From Triplophysa rosa (Eukaryota > Chordata > Actinopteri > Cypriniformes > Nemacheilidae), in NCBI RefSeq assembly GCF_024868665.1, contig NC_079895.1:23956848-24020847 (forward strand): a stretch of DNA of 64,000 nucleotides, in the 5' to 3' direction. The position numbers and the translations under genes are program-made. Below the pieces are notes generated by a model. The model was not told the DNA's origin and did not search any database. It saw only the letters and a program-made list of their open reading frames with translations. Of this stretch, positions 1-11,825 are shown piece after piece; position 1 is the first letter of the stretch, and every line of letters begins with the position of its first letter.

Positions 1-733
1 GTAACCTACATGTTATGATGGTTTGGTTACTTCTGTTCTCATATAGTGCTAGTGATATTTTCAGCAAAAAATATAATGTTACATTCATCAAATGCATGCA
101 TTTTAGCAGTGTCCATATAAGGTAAGAGGAAATAGACGGTCACAGTGTGGTTCCTGAGGTGGTGCACGAGAATAAGAGTGCACGTGAAGTGTGTGCACTT
201 TATATCAATCTGAATGGGTGGAACACAAAAGATGTCTGTGGGTGATAAGAACAGGAAAAAAGCTGCTACATTGCTTGCCAAAATAATCTGCTTGGTCAAA
301 AGCAAAAAACAATTGGGGGAAAATCTATTGTGCTCGACTAGAGGGAACGAGGCAGGATGTAAAATTGTTCCGAAGGGAAGACCTATACAGAGAAACTTTT
401 TGCTGTGGGTCTTACACCTAAGTGTACCCATAAACATTTGTGAAATATACTGTATGTTTTGTTACAGATGTTAAATATATTGTTTAGATGGACTGTACAT
501 ATAGCTGGCAGCATGCTATAAAATGAGGCTTCCTTAACCCTCACTGGAGATGTAGTTTAATTAATGAATTTTAGCGTTGCCACCCATGTCCTGTGCCAAA
601 AACGACCCTCCTGACCTCAGCATGGTGTTCTGTTTGTGCCTTTTGTGTAAGTATCATAAGTTTGGAATGAGCAATATACTTAAAATGACATTGTAAGTGC
701 ATTTAAGTAAACATTACTAATGAGTTGAAAAAC
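1..733. other. No gene recognised
   Basis: Overlapping short open frames occur on both strands (39-437 minus and 214-474 plus). None has a recognisable domain, splice context or biased composition. It is probably non-coding flank or intron 1 of the collagen gene. Confidence 0.6.
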
Positions 734-737
734 TTAA

Positions 738-1289
738 AGGGGTCATATGGGGCGAATACGAGTTTTTATGTGTCTTTCGTGTGTTATAAGTTGCCCATTA
801 GACGCGTAAAATTGCTAAATGAAAGTGTCGGAACAAAAGATGCATTCTATCTAAAAGCGAATGCTCACCCAGACCTGCCTGAAACGCCTCGTGTAACCAC
901 ACCCCCACAAATCTACATCAGTTCGTGGTATGAGTTGACTAAGACCGCCCAAATGCATACACAAGTAAGGTGGGCGTACCTGTCAGCACAATTGCTTTGG
1001 AACCTGATGTTCCAAATATGGTAAGAGGCGTTACATTTCCGTCACACGCTTGCAGTATTCGACCAATCACTACGCACTGGTTAACTGGCCAATCATAGCA
1101 CACCTCGCTTTTCAGAGCCATGAGCTTTGTTAAAAATCTGCGCGTTTCAGAGAGACGGGGCAAAGAGGAGATACCAACATCCACGGTATGTGGAAAATAC
1201 GGCGTTTTTGAACCTTAAATTGTGTATACACATTGCCTTACATCTAAAACAAACGATAATATTCATTTTAGCCGTGTCATATGACCCCT
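738..1289. mobile_element. MITE flanked by TTAA (family A)
   Basis: The element runs from AAGGGGTCATATGG to GTCATATGACCCCTT, an imperfect terminal inverted repeat. It is bounded by TTAA at 734-737 and 1290-1293. A TTAA target duplication is typical of piggyBac-like and Kolobok-like elements. Related copies lie at 23291-23502, 35256-35345 and 35905-36240. No transposase is present, so it is non-autonomous. Confidence 0.75.
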
Positions 1290-1293
1290 TTAA

Positions 1294-1990
1294 ATTGATA
1301 TTTTTATGCAAGTTGGCATTGAATTGTTTTAAAATAATAGAAATGACAGGATTTGTTTTGCATTTATTGTGTCATTTTCATGAATTCATGTTTCATGAAT
1401 ATTTAGATTATTACTTTCCGGTTTAGTCCCATCCCTCTGTTTCACAGTATTCCTAATGTCTAGAAAGGTCTAGAAAACTGGAGTGTTGAAACACAACTCG
1501 TCTGCACTGACATCAGTAAGATCTCTTACAAGACTGGAGGATAAATGCTCTCATTCAACCTAAATATTTACATTCCCTGTTCTTCTTATTTGCTTGTTGC
1601 TTTTTCTGTGTTTTCTGTCTATGCTTCAAGAGCTAATGAGAGAAAACATCCTTGTTTTTGATATAATCCCATGAGTTTGTCACATGTCCGAGCAGAGCAT
1701 GTGGCCTTTTGACACACGAAACGTTCCATAGGCCTTAGTGACTCAGTGTTTCTGCACAACATGCCTTGCGGTATAATGTGCTTCCAAGTACACTGTGTGG
1801 AAAGGTAATTACCTCTAGTGAATTCAGCTTGTTGTTTCTTTGGTTTGGAAGACATTTATATACCCATTATATGATGCAGTTAAGTAGAACTGAATGCAGT
1901 AATGTACTTTTGTTCGTAAGGGAAGTCCCTCTGTGGTGAAAATCAAGTTTTTAATGCTGTTTATGTCCATGTGGTGTTTTTAATATGCTT
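1294..1990. other. No gene or repeat recognised
   Basis: AT-rich non-coding sequence. The open frame at 1619-1855 minus has no recognisable domain and no splice context. Confidence 0.5.
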
Positions 1991-3596
1991 CTGCTTTCAC
2001 ACCAAACGCAAATTAAGTGATTTGCACAAGTAAATTACATACAAAGTCAATTCAAAGACACGAATAGACGCGAATGACGCTTGGCAACGCGAATGGTGCA
2101 AATCGGGTGCCGCGATTGGACACTCTTGCGATTAGCTCATTGATGCCTACAGTTTGACTCGTCCTGAAGTGTGAAGACACTCCCCGTCGCACAATGTTTT
2201 TTACATCACTCACGCGAAAATAACAAACTGTTCCCGCGAGTAAAAAAGAGCGATGAAAGCGATGCTTCCCATTTGGTGTGAACACAGCATAACACCGTGT
2301 GCTAACCAAACGCGATGCGACACCGTAACACGCGATAAAAGGTATCTTTTCCATGTTAATCAGAGGTTTTGTCATAACGAACCGCGACAGCGCTGCGCAA
2401 CGAGCAGAGGCCGTTTCTATTTTAGAAAAATCGCCTACTTCCATACTATATAGTAGGCGAAAATGAGTATGAGTCATGAATAGTATGTCCGAAACCTCAG
2501 TATGCAAAAAACAGTAGGCGAGAAATACCCGGATGGTCTACTACTTCCGCCGAGATTCGTGAGTGTGGATCGGATGGACACTTTTCTATCCCATGATGCC
2601 ACGGGAGCTGAGCAACGGTCAAATTTCAGAAGTAAATCAAATAAATATAGCGGAAAACTTTAAGGCGGACGTCCGTTTTTAATGTAAGTGCCAATAAATT
2701 AATTTCTAATGACTAAATTATGTTTTTATCAACTCTCACGTGTAGGTTGTTGTTAACACGTCATAGGTCAAAGAGCATACGGGTCACATGACCATAAAAC
2801 ATGGCGGACGCAGTATGTCCAAAATGTATTCATACTACTCCCACTCATACTATATAGAACGCACTGTTTGACGGCTGATAGGTAGGTACTTATTCAAATT
2901 CAGTACGTACTGTCACAGTATGCGATTTCGGACGCAGCCAGGGTTTCTATTTCTGCGACGTCGCAGCTGACAGCTCCGCCCACACAACTATCTCATTCGA
3001 TGTAAGTTCTGCACCTCATGAATATTAATCGCCAAACATGGATGAGGACAGGCTATATACATTTGATTAGATACGTTTAGATTCTGAAATTAGCATAGCG
3101 TCCGGTGAGGCATCACTGAAGTCATGAGAACAGGACACATCTCTCTATGTGCACTCTTCATCTGCAGTGTGAGAGGGTGCGCGGACAGAGAAAAACTGTT
3201 CTGATTGGCTGTTTTTTGTGATTGATTGTCGCGTCCCGCCCCTTTTTTGCGCTCTGTATAGACAATCAAATCTCATCGCATCGCGTTTGTCTCTTGCTAT
3301 GAGATCATTTGAAGGCATTCCTAGAATTGTTTGTCCTAGTAACAGTTTGAACAAACCCTCCAGTAACTGATGAGAGACGGATGACGTGAGCTCCACTGCT
3401 TTACTCCTATTGGTAGTCGCTCGCAAAAGTCGCTCATCATTTGATTAAAGTCTCAACTTTTGTCGCTTGACTCCCGTCGCTGGATACGCCCACTTCCTGT
3501 CGCTCGTGTCGCCAGAAGTCAGCCAGCTCTCAATTGAAATGAATGAGATCGCGTCGCTCTGCCGCTGCTAGTTTCTGGCAGTCTGAAAGGGGCGTA
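1991..3596. mobile_element. Degenerate MITE-like DNA transposon, interrupted
   Basis: The left edge is CTTTCACACCAAACGC and the right edge CTGAAAGGGGCG, with a weak terminal inverted resemblance. The interior is rich in CGC/GCG words (GCGATG, TCGCGT) unlike its flanks, as seen in cyprinid MITEs. A second element is inserted at 2423-2942. Boundaries are approximate and the family is not assigned. Confidence 0.4.
2423..2942. mobile_element. Nested MITE of the CATACTATATAG family
   Basis: It is flanked by identical 10-mers GTTTCTATTT (2413-2422 and 2943-2952), a target-site duplication of 8-10 bp. One end reads CGCCTACTTCCATACTATAT and the other ATGCGATTTCGGACGCAG, which are inverted versions of each other. 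A related piece lies at 35391-35760. There is no coding capacity. Confidence 0.6.
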
Positions 3597-5843
3597 AGAT
3601 AAACCATGTGCAAATTCATCATTTCAATCCATTGCGCAGTATTCTTTACATAAAAAAGCAATTTAAGATATGAAGAAATTATAACAGGAAAAAACTTGTA
3701 TATATGCTATTTTAATGCTTAAAGATGACTGTAAAGTGATAAAATAATTGAATGCAGTGGGACTTTAAGAATAGGGTGGTAGAAAAATCTTTAAATCGGA
3801 GATTACGTTTTGTGAAATACAACATGATAGCCAATTTAAAACCATTTTTCATTATTTTTTCATTTTTCAAAATGTCTCGCAATATTCACTACACAAGTTT
3901 AAAAGATGTGGTCAGTAGCCTATAGCCAAACCTGTACTCACATTTGTACCCCCTCTGTGAATATGTAATAATTGACTTTCTCTGCACTGATGGAGGTTGT
4001 TAATGGTGCATAAAATCCTCTGACCGCATTACTTAAAGCATGTAGCTCTAAAGTAAACCATTGCATGGTTCTTATGACCACATGCTGAGAGTTCTGGTGC
4101 TGCCACCCAATACATTCTTTAAAAGACAGCACAGTTCTGTCACTTTGTCAGCTGCCCATGCCATGATGAGAGTTAGTAGAAGGGCTACTGCTAAAGAAGA
4201 CACAGTTAAGACACTACAGTCTGATTATACAGATAACAAAAGTGTGTCAGACCAAAATCTTTAGCTCTTTCATTTATGTCTTGTACACTAGACACAAGAC
4301 CTTATCTAGAATCTACAGCCTGAATCAATGGTGGATGGAGCATGACATATTCATCCTCTGCTATCTCTGACTGTGGTTCATCTTGTTATTCGTGTCACTT
4401 ATCTGACGTGTTCCTTTTGAACTTGCAAACATTCCAGTCTTGTCCTCATCACACAGTAAACCCCCTTTTCTTCGTTAAAATCTTCTTGTAGTTGTTGCCC
4501 TAGGGCTTTGTAGACACATTTTTGAATACTGATTGAAGTGCTAGAAACTCAAAATAATCCGATTTCATGTTCCTCAATGCTTTTTATGTTGGTAATGTGG
4601 TGCTTTATAGACAAGCGAGCCTGTGATAATTCTCTGCACCCATGGAGTTTAGACAAAGACATGTGGCGATCTCACAATGCTCACTATTTTCCGGATGCCT
4701 CTCATTTCCTTTTATAGTCTGCTTGCTGCTCTAGTCTTCAATTTCTCTCTGTCTGTCTCTCTCTCTCTTTCTCTCTCGTTCACTCTCTATGATTGTGTGT
4801 TGTTCTGCACGTGCAGAGCCGGTCATGTTGCTTGTCTTCAGAATACCACTTAAATTGTCCCCTTATGAATTTGTGTATACTGCAGCAGTGATCTGCGACA
4901 GAAGGATTGTTTCTGCTCATTTTGCCAAAGCGTCTGAACCTCGACTCTGTGTAAGAGTAAAGTTACTCAAACTTCATCGAATGTTCTTTTTTGATGCCAT
5001 GCCCAAATGGGTGAAAAAACATCCTATAGGATTACACTGAAAGAGGCAAACCACGGAGTCCTTGTAATTGCTGACTGGCCTATAAATCAAAAGACTAGGT
5101 GGGCTAGGGTCATTAAGCAATTATTGTGAAACCAACCAGAACATCTTCGCAACCACCTATCAATGCATTGACAACTACCCAGAACATAGGCCAAGTACTA
5201 CTTTCAGTCTCTTCTGAAAGCATCGTGTGTTTTATTAGCTTGTAGTAGTTTGAGAGGTTGTAAAAAGAATGGATCTGTATATATAAATATTTATTTCTTT
5301 TTTGTGGTGTATTATTTTCCCACACTCTGACCAATGATATGACTCAGAATGACTGGCATCTGTTCAGTATTCTGTCTGGCTGAGTCTGAGGCTATGGAAC
5401 AGTAGCGTAATACATACTGCATACTTGACAGCATGCACTGTCTACTATTTTTTGTTGTTGTAAATTTTTACATTTTCATAATTGTTTAATTTATAAATGA
5501 AAATTTGTTGTTTTGTAAAAATCACTGCTGATATTATTTCCCTTGCTAATTTGTCACAGATTGCAAATTCTAAAGCATTGCATTATTTGCTACACCAAAT
5601 GCTATTTTCTTCTTTTGAATACTGTACATATTGACTAATTCCAGGTTTTAAAGCATACAGTCAAGCATAAAGAATAGAGTATAGTATAGAGTGCATACTA
5701 CAGAAACAGTTTGTAAGGCAGTATGCTTTTCCAGACATATGAATTGTGCTGAGCTCTCAGTTTGAACCTGATGACGCACCCTGATGGAGATACCCACTAC
5801 ACTACAGTATGCTGGTTATGATAACATCACACAGGGTATTTAA
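3597..5843. other. No gene recognised; degraded repeat near 5400-5820
   Basis: No coding structure was seen. Words such as CATACTGCATACTTGA near 5410 and GAGTGCATACTACAG near 5690 resemble decayed copies of the family at 2423-2942. Confidence 0.5.
4744..4779. repeat. Pyrimidine microsatellite (TC/TCTG)n
   Basis: A short CT-rich tract with TCTG and TC units on the + strand. Confidence 0.85.
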
Positions 5844-5915
5844 AGGAATAGTTCACCCAAAATGAAAATTCATCATTGTTATCATCATGACATTCTGTCT
5901 GCTGAACACAAAAGT
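5844..5915 (+). mobile_element. TTAA MITE fragment (family B, Angel-like)
   Basis: It starts at TTAA (5840-5843) followed by AGGAATAGTTCACCCAAAATG and decays after about 70 bp. Family B is the commonest MITE in the window, with better copies at 10849, 11539, 12830, 16567 and 39826. The name Angel is from memory. Confidence 0.6.
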
Positions 5916-7252
5916 AGATCATGTAATAAATATGCAGCTGGGTGAATTCAATGCAGTGACTGTAGATATGACTTACTTTTAATGCATAATGTTTAGGAAT
6001 GGCATAAGGTACTAACATTTCTGATTTGTTCTGAAATGTGCTGCAGACAAATGTAAGTGCACATCACACATGTGAACAAACATTTACGCTGCTGGCAAAT
6101 GAACAATTCTTCCTCAATCTGCAAGTCTTCACAGTTCTCAAGCTTGGCAGTTTTTCTTAATGTGTTTTTCCGGAGATATCCCAGTCCTGTCCATTCTCTC
6201 ATTCCTTTTCTCCCATCTCACTCCCCCAGTGCTCTGTCTATCCATCTCTCACACTGCTTCTCTCATCCATCCGTAACTCCTCGAAGGATTCTGGTGGAAT
6301 GTTTTGTCTCCAGAGTGATTCCAAATTGTTGTCAGTGCAACATCCGGAATGTCCAAATCCAAATTTCAATGTCCCTTTTCCTTGTTTTTCTCTGTTTCTA
6401 TGCTTCTAATGTGTCTTTCCTGATGGAGAATGGATGGATATCAGCCATCTGGAAATCATTGTTTTAGCTGAGAAATCCTCCTGTAGGTGCAAAGCTTCTA
6501 AACTTTCAAAGCACTCAGCTTTTAGTCGAATTGAGGCCATACGGTCAAAAAAATGTCTTGTCCATTTGTGTCAGACCTGTCAATACACAGTTTTATAAAT
6601 GGGAAGATTCCCCTAAAGGCAGGCATATGTGTATCTTCATGTTTACTGAACAATGGCTTGAATTTGATTTGGTAATTGTTCATTCACAGATGAGCTGTCT
6701 GATATTTTTGTTTTCTTGCCGTGGTAGTTTCGTTACATTTACCCTGTTTAGTAAAACAAAGCCAAGCATTTTGAAATGAAATTGGGCAATACAGAGGTTT
6801 CCAGAAATGTAGGAGCTTGGACTCAACAGCTGGATATCCTGTGTACAGACCCACAGCTGCTTACGTGTAAGGGCTAATGGAATGTCCTTAGTTTCCGTCT
6901 GGTACCCTTTTTTCCCCTCAGCACATTCAGTCTGTCAGCCGACAGAGACCAGCCGTCATGACCCTCACTCTATGAATTATAAAGTTATTGTCTCTCTGCT
7001 TCAAAGCCGCGTGCTTCATTTACTCGTCCTCCCAATTGTTTCAAAACCAATATTACTTTTAAGGAATTCTTCTTTTGAAACAAAATCTTTACTTAGTTTC
7101 AGATGTTTGAGATGTTCTGTATTTGAGAAGAGAGTAATCAGAAGCTCATGATGTTCTGAAGAAAAATAACAACTTAAAATGTTTATGAAGAAAATGTGAC
7201 GGTTTTCTAGTTTTACGAGCTTGTTTAATTAAGGCTTTTATGGATAGTTTAA
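5916..7252. other. No gene recognised
   Basis: Several unrelated short open frames overlap here. None has a domain, signal or convincing splice context. Confidence 0.5.
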
Positions 7253-7588
7253 GAGGCTGTTTATACGATGCCGTTTTCAACTGAAAACTTTTTAAGCGTT
7301 TTAGCCGTTCATTTAGACGGAAACTGCGTTTTGGGGGACTGAAAACGATAACGGGTCTCAAAGTCTAACTTCGTGAAAACACGTCCATGTGTGCAAAAAA
7401 CTGTGCATGTGTATGTGCCAAGGCACGTCCTGTTTCTTTACACAACGACATCACCATCCACTGGCCTGGCATGCATACTACAGTGTTTTTATCCGTTTTC
7501 CTGGATCCGTGTAAATGCAGACCGTTTTGATAACGCTGTCATGTGTATGTGAAACTTTTCCGTTTTTCATCGTGTAATCGTGGCCTAA
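7253..7588. mobile_element. Possible hAT-type MITE
   Basis: AGGCTGTTTATACGATGCCG at the left is an imperfect inverted match to CATCGTGTAATCGTGGCCT at the right. The interior repeats ACGTTTTC-like and GAAAACG-like words. No clean target duplication was found, so the limits are uncertain. Confidence 0.4.
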
Positions 7589-8062
7589 ACAAGAAAGTCT
7601 GACATTTGTGTAATATATTATTTCAAAACAAAAAAAAAATTTTGTTGATTACTTTTTATCTTTGTGCAGTGATGGGCAGTAACGCGTTACTGTAGTTTGA
7701 TTACTTTTTTGTTAACTGAGTAATTTAACGCGTCATAATTCCTAAAATAGAAATTAGATTATAGTTCCAAGCCCAGGTAACTATACGTTACAGCTGCGTT
7801 ACATTGTTGCTGTTGTATCGTTTTATCATTTAAATTGTAAAAAGCGAAATAGCTTTTTCAAAGTCTGGATGCCTGCCTGTCACACCCACGACATCATCAA
7901 ACTGAAACGTGCCTGCGCAGAAAGTACTTCCAAAGCCACTCCATGAAAAGCCTGCCATTTTAAGCTAAAAACTCGTAACGGCCAATGCTATCGCCGCGCG
8001 GAACGCAGGCAAGGAGACTAGACACCGGATATGATTGGCTGAGGTGCCTCTCGTGATCAATG

Positions 8063-8711
8063 TAAAGGTCAGTTTATGGTTCTGCGTAGGACCTACGCCG
8101 TAACATACGGCGTAGCCTACGTACGTAGACGACGCCGTCATGAACATTTATGGTTCTGCGTTGAGAGTATGCGTCATACTGCAATTACACCGCCGAAACG
8201 CTAGTTGGCTCTTTGTGTTTTCATGGGTTTGCTCTTCTTCGCCGATGTTTTGTGTGTGTGTATGCTAGTGTTTGCAAATGACAATGGAAGCCAAACCGAC
8301 GTTAGAGGAAATCTCTCTCCAAGAATTCGCCGCCATCTGACAGTCTTTATAGTCCGCCGAAGAGGAGTCATACAGATGCGTGTATTTCCGAACCTCTTCA
8401 ATCAGACGCTCAGTAACTTGGTCGATGTCGATGCTCACCATGTTGTTCTTTTGTGGACTCTGAACTTGCCGGAAGAAGACACCAGAGAAGAAGATGCCGG
8501 AAATGCGTAGAAGGAAGTACGATGCTGCCAAACCGACCAATCACAGCGCTTGCGGTCCGCGTAGGGTCCGCGTTGAGTTGACGCGTTGTTACATTTTTGG
8601 AGAGGTGCGCGTCAGGCTACGGCGTAGGGTACGCACAGGGTACGCGGCTCTGCGTAGGCTACGCCGTAGGTTACGGCGTAGGTCCTACGCAGAACCATAA
8701 ACTGACCTTTA
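8063..8711. mobile_element. Nested non-autonomous PIF/Harbinger-like element
   Basis: Long, almost perfect terminal inverted repeats: AAGGTCAGTTTATGGTTCTG at the left matches the complement of CAGAACCATAAACTGACCTT at the right, and continues into CTACGCCGTA palindromes. TA flanks both sides, so the duplication may be only 2 bp; a 3-bp TWA site is not clear. A MADF-domain fragment lies inside on the minus strand. It is inserted within the hAT at 7667-9545. Confidence 0.65.
8292..8438 (-). pseudogene. MADF-domain fragment of a transposon DNA-binding protein
   Basis: The minus frame reads ERLIEEVRKYTHLYDSSS, then YKDCQMAANSWREISSN. This is the start of a MADF (Myb/SANT-like) domain: the hydrophobic helix I, the H-LYD motif and the W-EI motif are all visible. 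Such proteins accompany transposases of the PIF/Harbinger type in fish. The frame ends soon after the W-EI motif, before helix III, so this is a captured first-exon remnant rather than a host gene. Confidence 0.6.
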
Positions 8712-8801
8712 GCCTTTAAGCTCCAATTGTAAGTATTACAGACCCATACATCTCCCTATCACAAGACAATCTTTGGTACTACCAGCGAAAACAAACTCAG
8801 C

Positions 8802-9012
8802 ATGGAGAGAGAAACGTATGCGTTCTGTAGCTGGAAATACAATAATTATTTTGAGTTTATTTCTGTCAAAGGTAAGAACATTGTTGTGCGTTGTCGGTCA
8901 TGTGGAGGTAAGCAAAACCCTCTCTCCTGCGAAAAACAACCTGAAAGGGCAGTACAGCACGGTTAAACTTCTGCAGAAAGTAACGTCACAGGGCACCGAG
9001 AGCAATGAATCA
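8802..9012 (+). pseudogene. hAT transposase BED-finger remnant, frameshifted
   Basis: From ATG at 8802 the frame reads SWKYNNYFEF, then VRCRSCGG, which are the aromatic helix and first Cys pair of a BED zinc finger. The frame breaks near 8910 and continues in another frame as NNLKGQYSTVKLL, resembling the His-bearing second half (canonically LK.HL..QH). The key His positions are not preserved. It sits inside a hAT, agreeing with transposase origin. Confidence 0.6.
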
Positions 9013-9639
9013 ACTTCTACTGTCGAGTGCCAGGCTGCTATTAGCAACATGTTATGTTTTGTCAGACTAGTTTTTGCTGCTCTAACGCTGTTATATTTGT
9101 TAAATGACGAAGAAATCATCATAGAAATATGCAGAAGCACTAGTTAAGATATACAAGTTATAAGAAGCTAAGGAGAGACTTTTTACATTATGGAGTATGC
9201 AGGTTTAGAAATACCAGTTAACATATGAAAAAATGTTTTAAGTTAAAATGTCACAGAGTTTAATTATTATTATTATTTATGACAGGCTTTAGTATGGAAT
9301 AAGCAGAAAGAATGTATTACAATAATTAAAGACGAGATAGAGTAGAGTATGCACTTCCCAATAAAGTTTAGTCTTGAGAAGGCTAAAGAGGTTATTTTGT
9401 GTTTTTGAGGGGTGGGGGGTAGTAATGTAACGAGTAGTGTAACTAATTACTTTTGAAATAACGTAATCAGACCAGTAATTGGATTACTTTTAAAAGGAGT
9501 AATCAGTAATTTAATTACATTTCCAGAGTAACTTGCCCAACACTGTCTTTGTGTAGGCTATGTCTTTGTTTTCATTAAAGATTTTGTACCAGTTGTGTTT
9601 ATTAAGCAACATCTGGCAATTGTTATGCTAGTGTGTGTT

Positions 9640-9800
9640 TAAAGGTCCAGTGTATGAAATTTAGCAGCATCTAGTGGTGAGGTTGCGAATTGCAACCAAT
9701 GGCTCACTCCACCCCTCCCTTTTGAAACACTACGGTGGCTGACACAGGACTAAGGTGTCATCGTGAAACGCTTGTCCATTTAGGGATACTGTAAAAACAA
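9640..9800. mobile_element. MITE left-end fragment
   Basis: TTTAAAGGTCCAGTGTATG followed by CATCTAGTGGTGAGG is a cyprinid interspersed repeat I recognise by eye. No right end was found. Confidence 0.35.
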
Positions 9801-10848
9801 CATGGGGTGGCTACTAATGTAACAGCAACATGTATGCGGAAGTATATGCAAGTACGCAAGCAAACAAAGGACACCTAATATTAGTGTACCTCTAAAGAGG
9901 CCATTTGTGAAGAAAGTGTTTGCATGTGTTACCATCATGATGCAAGGGTGTTGTGTGTGGTTGCCAGGGAAGGAATTACCATGCCGTGGCAGAGGTCTTT
10001 CTAGTTCTATTTAGCATGTTGCGATGCAGGCCCTAGATAAGCAAAAGTAAGTGGTTGTTGGCTTAGCAGCAGTGACAAATGAAATTAAACAGCTGCATGG
10101 CAATAGGAAAATGCTGCACACATGAACATAGCACTAATTTCAATAAGCATTAGCATCTGTTGATCTGTGTTGGATGTCTGCATGTTTACAGTAAACAGTG
10201 GTTTCTTTCAGGTAAATAAACTTAGAGTAAGTGTTTGCTTTGTGCACTTTATATGCGTAGCGTGCTTTACCTGAACGTTAGGTACCTTGCTCAGGTACTT
10301 TGGACTTGGAGTCAATACAATCAGTCGTTCTAGACACAACCCACTTTCATAGACCTTACCCGACTTTGGTTCGTATTCTGTACACTTTTCTCCTGATTTC
10401 TTGTGGTTCGTGTTACTCAGTATTTACCCATAGTGGCCATCTGTACACCCCCTTTTTACCCAGCGTCCTCGGCTTCCTGTCTTTATGCCAGGCTGGATGG
10501 GATGCTGGTGCTCTGTCTCAGCAGAGAAAGGTCCTCTGAACTCAAGATAAGAGGGGATAATAAAGATCAGCATCAAAAAGAACTGAATGGGCCTCTCTTG
10601 AATAAGAGATCACTGTCTCCTTTGTGCTCTTGCATTTGGGAGGTTGACGTCATAGTGTCCGACATGCTATAATTAAACTAAAACAATTTTCAACAGCATT
10701 TTTATTGCAAATGTACGGTTTTATGAAATATTCATTGAAAGCCTACATGGAAAAATACAGTAATTTGTCCAATTTATTGATTTATTGACATTGATCAGAT
10801 TCGCATACTTCATTAAACATACATTTTAACTTTAAATAGTAATGTTAA
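9801..10848. other. No gene recognised
   Basis: The open frames at 10300-10672 lack domains, signals and splice context. Confidence 0.5.
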
Positions 10849-11433
10849 AAGGGATAGTTCACCCAAAAATGAAATTTCTGTCATAATTTACTCACCCTCT
10901 TGTTATTTAAGACTTTCTTTCAGAAAACAAAAGAAGATATTTTGAAGAATGTCAGTAACCGAACAATGGCGGTATCCATTCACTTGTATTGTATTGACAC
11001 AAAACCAATGCAAGTTATATGGAATTCCAGACCTGACTTAATTAAAAATAAATAAATACAAAAATAAATCCATGAAGAAATGTAAAAAAGCAAAAATAAA
11101 TGAGTATTTATACTTTTATTTCTTTATTTATGGGTAATTATATATTTTTTCACGTTTATTTATTTTTTCATTTATTTATTTATAAATAAATAAATGAAAA
11201 AATAAATAAACGTGAAAAAATATATAATTTTTTACATTTCTTCATGGATTTATTTTTGTATTTATTTATTTTTAATTAAGTCAGGTCTGGAATTCCATAA
11301 AGTTAATGGGTATCGCAGTGGTTCGGAGACCAACGGTTTTCAAATGATCTTCTTTTGTGTTTTGCAGAAGAAAGTCAAACAGGTTTGAAATGACAAGAGT
11401 AAATGATGACCGAATTTTCTTTTTGGGATCTCT
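10849..11433 (+). mobile_element. TTAA MITE (family B, Angel-like), interrupted
   Basis: Bounded by TTAA at 10845-10848 and 11434-11437. The left end is AAGGGATAGTTCACCC. A separate palindromic element is inserted at 11018-11299. Confidence 0.75.
11018..11299. mobile_element. Palindromic (snapback) element nested in a MITE
   Basis: Ends TATGGAATTCCAGACCTGAC and GTCAGGTCTGGAATTCCATA are exact complements. The arms run inward through AT-rich sequence; the left arm has about 50 extra bases. A 6-bp duplication AAGTTA lies at 11012-11017 and 11300-11305. A single strand would form a hairpin of more than 100 bp. Confidence 0.75.
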
Positions 11434-11538
11434 TTAAAGTTGCAATACAACTTTTGCCTCAGTATCGCCATATAGTATATGTTTTAACACCTGAAACACC
11501 TTGTTTTTAACCAAAAATGTTACAGATTGCAGCTTTAA

Positions 11539-11821
11539 AGGGATACTTCACCCAAAAATGAAAATTCTGTCATCATTTACTCACCTTCGAGTTGTTCCAA
11601 ATCTGGATAAATTTCTTTGTTTTGATGAACACGGAGAAAGATATTTGGAAGAATGCTTATAACCAAACAGATCTCTCCCCCCCCCCCCCCCCCATTAAAA
11701 TTAAAAAATAATTGTTCTGTTTAACACAAAAGAATACATTTTGAAGAATGTAGGACAGCAAACAGTTCTGGGGCACTTTTGACTACCATTGTATTTTTTC
11801 CTACTATGGGAGTGTATCCCT
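11539..11821 (+). mobile_element. TTAA MITE (family B) with poly-C tract
   Basis: TTAA at 11535-11538 and 11822-11825. The left end is AGGGATACTTCACCC and the right end GTATCCC. A run of about 17 C lies at 11677-11693. Confidence 0.7.
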
Positions 11822-11825
11822 TTAA

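Larger units (their letters stand above)
7667..9545 (+). mobile_element. hAT transposon, degenerate, 1,879 bp
   Basis: The left end CAGTGATGGGCAGTAAC and right end AGTAACTTGCCCAACACTG are inverted relatives. A perfect 8-bp target duplication TCTTTGTG lies at 7659-7666 and 9546-9553. It carries remains of a BED zinc-finger N-terminus (8802-9012) but no intact transposase, so it is inactive. A second transposon is nested at 8063-8711. The 8-bp duplication is diagnostic of hAT elements. Confidence 0.88.

Noticed and set aside
8205..8510. 101-codon plus-strand frame
   Set aside because: It is the antisense shadow of the MADF fragment in the nested transposon.
8820..8874. ATG at 8820 followed by hydrophobic codons and a GTAAGA donor, resembling a collagen signal-peptide exon
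   Set aside because: It lies inside a hAT element, and the same bases read as a BED zinc finger in another frame. A host exon here is unlikely.
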